Assembly: GCA_031431435.1 (NCBI GenBank)
Contig: JANPDI010000080.1
Coordinates: 1-13,638 of the forward strand
Direction: 5' to 3'
DNA length: 13,638 bases
Source of the DNA: UKL13-2 sp031431435
Lineage (GTDB): Bacteria > Pseudomonadota > Gammaproteobacteria > Burkholderiales > Usitatibacteraceae
Part shown: in pieces, positions 13,603 through 13,638 of the stretch
Numbering within the stretch: the first letter of the stretch is position 1
How the letters are laid out: the number at the start of each line of letters is the position of its first letter
Notes under the pieces: generated by a model
Told to the model about the DNA's origin: nothing
The model's input: the letters and a program-made list of their open reading frames with translations, nothing else
Databases searched by the model: none
Translations under genes and position numbers: made by a program

Positions 13603-13638
13603 TTATTTTTCTTTGTGACCCTTGCCTTTTCCTTTGCC
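13603..13638 (-). CDS. C-terminal tail of a Gly/Lys-rich protein (rest outside window)
   Basis: Read on the - strand, the last 36 bases give GKGKGKGHKEK followed by TAA. The alternating G-K repeat resembles the basic tails of some secreted or nucleic-acid-associated proteins. Only eleven residues are available, so no family can be named. The gene would converge on the kinase gene. Confidence 0.45.
   Translation of the reverse strand, partial: GKGKGKGHKEK

Overview
The window looks like chromosomal DNA of a Gram-negative proteobacterium with moderately high GC content, most likely a beta- or gammaproteobacterium. The evidence is DUF2189 and DUF2788 inner-membrane proteins, a lipoprotein-type periplasmic binding protein, a Gtt1-like glutathione S-transferase, a REC-GGDEF diguanylate cyclase, a bacterial WS/DGAT acyltransferase and a kinase-HDOD-GAF fusion. 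I saw no phage, IS or plasmid hallmark genes and no rRNA or tRNA.

Layout. The left edge holds the end of a DUF2189 membrane protein, translationally coupled to a DUF2788 protein (+ strand). From 479 to 6692 every gene is on the - strand: a wax ester synthase/diacylglycerol acyltransferase, a secreted DUF1579-like protein, a DUF1993 protein, a response-regulator diguanylate cyclase, a glutathione S-transferase, an AbrB-Doc toxin-antitoxin pair with a palindromic operator, and a substrate-binding lipoprotein. Two + strand genes follow: a histone deacetylase-family amidohydrolase (6963-7898) and a membrane-anchored protein of unknown function (7948-8553). A 440-bp gene-free stretch (8554-8993) carries 37-bp tandem repeats, a separate near-identical 46-bp copy, and a GC-rich hairpin. 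A class I methyltransferase and an unrecognised 98-aa protein lie on the - strand (8994-10630). A G-rich, gene-poor gap separates them from a large + strand Ser/Thr kinase-HDOD-GAF protein (11011-13458). The last 36 bases are the lysine/glycine-rich tail of a gene entering on the - strand.

How the parts relate. Most genes are separated by 50-270 bp and look independently transcribed rather than forming one pathway. Real couplings are the overlapping DUF2189/DUF2788 pair, the overlapping antitoxin/toxin pair, and perhaps the 98-aa protein with the methyltransferase. Signalling is the main theme: one c-di-GMP synthase with intact active and inhibitory sites, and one kinase fused to HDOD and GAF modules.

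The items most worth following up are the structured leader of the diguanylate cyclase (two mutually exclusive hairpins just before the start codon), the 8729-8992 repeat cluster, the kinase-HDOD-GAF fusion, and the operator in front of the AbrB-Doc pair. No single locus is clearly a new defence or biosynthetic system.
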